From an uncultured Pseudomonadota bacterium (GTDB lineage Bacteria > Pseudomonadota > Alphaproteobacteria > CACZRW01): a stretch of 5,601 nt of DNA. The notes beneath the pieces are model-generated. The model searched no databases. It saw only the letters and a program-made list of their open reading frames with translations, and was not told where the DNA came from. A program made the position numbers and the translations under genes. Numbering within the stretch: the stretch's first letter is position 1; every line of letters begins with the position of its first letter. Location of the stretch: NCBI GenBank assembly GCA_902783675.1, contig CACZRW010000055.1, positions 1-5,601 on the forward strand. The letters are read 5' to 3'. Positions 5,246 to 5,601 of the stretch are shown one piece after another.

Positions 5246-5366
5246 GATTTTCTCGCCCCTCATCCGCTTTTGTCTGGAAATAACCCCGCCGCCACGGCAC
5301 CTCGTCGCCACACCTCCGCCCCCTGCCCCATCGGCGGCATCGGTAGCGACAGCAAAAGGGTAAACC
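5246..5366. other. Intergenic region between tRNA and convergent gene, nothing recognised
   Basis: This 121-base stretch is C-rich on the plus strand, unlike the rest of the window. I see no gene, no clear terminator for the tRNA and no repeat. Open frames crossing it on both strands also run through the tRNA or its complement and are not credible. A very short GGGTAAACCC palindrome at 5358-5367 overlaps the stop codon of the minus-strand gene and is followed on that strand by four T. Confidence 0.6.
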
Positions 5367-5601
5367 CTACTCGCACTTATACTCAACCCTGGTCGGCACG
5401 AATAGCGAGCAATCCCAATAATTTTGCCCCAAAAACTTGGGGCTCTTGCCCGTCTTTGCACACTCGGCTTCGGCAAGCTTCAAAACCTCCTCGGGACTGG
5501 ACGCCGAGGAATTGTAGCAAATAGAGACCTTCTCCGGCGTGGACTTACCCACAATCGCAAGCGTCCCCGCCTCTCTGCGAGCATCAACATAAGGAGCAAA
5601 G
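5367..5601 (-). CDS. 3' end of a cysteine-containing hypothetical protein (5' end outside window)
   Basis: The C-terminal 77 residues of a minus-strand gene are visible; the frame is open to the window edge, so the start lies outside. The visible part reads FAPYVDARREAG, then a beta-like stretch TLAIVGKSTPEKVSICYN, an amphipathic helix around SSPEEVLKLAEAECAKTG, and ends QNYWDCSLFVPTRVEYKCE. Four cysteines (in ICYN, AECA, WDCS and YKCE) could form two disulfides, which would fit a periplasmic protein or lipoprotein. I recall similar short alphaproteobacterial proteins with this cysteine pattern and a PTR-x-x-x-x-C ending, but I cannot name a function. A GTG at 5552 is in frame, but the reading frame continues convincingly upstream of it, so I do not take it as the start. 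It converges on the tRNA. Confidence 0.75.
   Translation of the reverse strand, partial: FAPYVDARREAGTLAIVGKSTPEKVSICYNSSASSPEEVLKLAEAECAKTGKSPKFLGQNYWDCSLFVPTRVEYKCE

Overview
The window looks chromosomal and alphaproteobacterial. The best evidence is the pair of conserved genes: a CckA-type hybrid histidine kinase (the H-box continues into a GFCDFLLARH-like helix typical of CckA) and a RecA whose N-terminus has the alphaproteobacterial form, with a KALDAALSQIERSFGKGSIMRLG-like block after a roughly 15-residue lead. From memory, cckA and recA lie near each other in several alphaproteobacteria. The moderate GC, AT-rich spacers and many simple heptanucleotide arrays would fit a host-associated or gut lineage, but that is inference.

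Layout. Bases 1-248 hold no gene. They form one large imperfect palindrome: a perfect 57-bp inverted repeat (1-57 and 192-248) flanks heptanucleotide arrays and a small central hairpin. The right arm stops one base before the cckA start codon, and each arm contains a TTAA-N7-TTAA motif that matches the CtrA box. cckA covers 250-2679. A good sigma-70-type promoter follows it and drives a tandem cluster of four paralogous micro-genes (2744-3667). Each encodes a 58-64 residue protein with two predicted membrane helices and shared K-x3-C-G and Q-x-L-x3-P motifs; I recognise no named family. The last three copies are each preceded by TTAA-rich spacers, with clear 7-bp periodicity before copies 2 and 3. 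Each also has a conserved 8-codon mini-ORF that overlaps the start codon of the gene.

A second copy of the heptad/hairpin element lies at 3680-3778. The recA control region follows, then recA (3934-5058) with a strong intrinsic terminator. A tRNA-Thr(CGU) with encoded CCA lies at 5170-5245. At the right edge the 3' end of a minus-strand gene for a cysteine-containing protein (5367-5601) converges on the tRNA.

Functional picture. CckA (cell-cycle phosphorelay to CtrA) and RecA (recombination, SOS response) are housekeeping genes. The micro-gene cluster and the repeat elements between and beside them look like lineage-specific additions and are the least explained part of the window.
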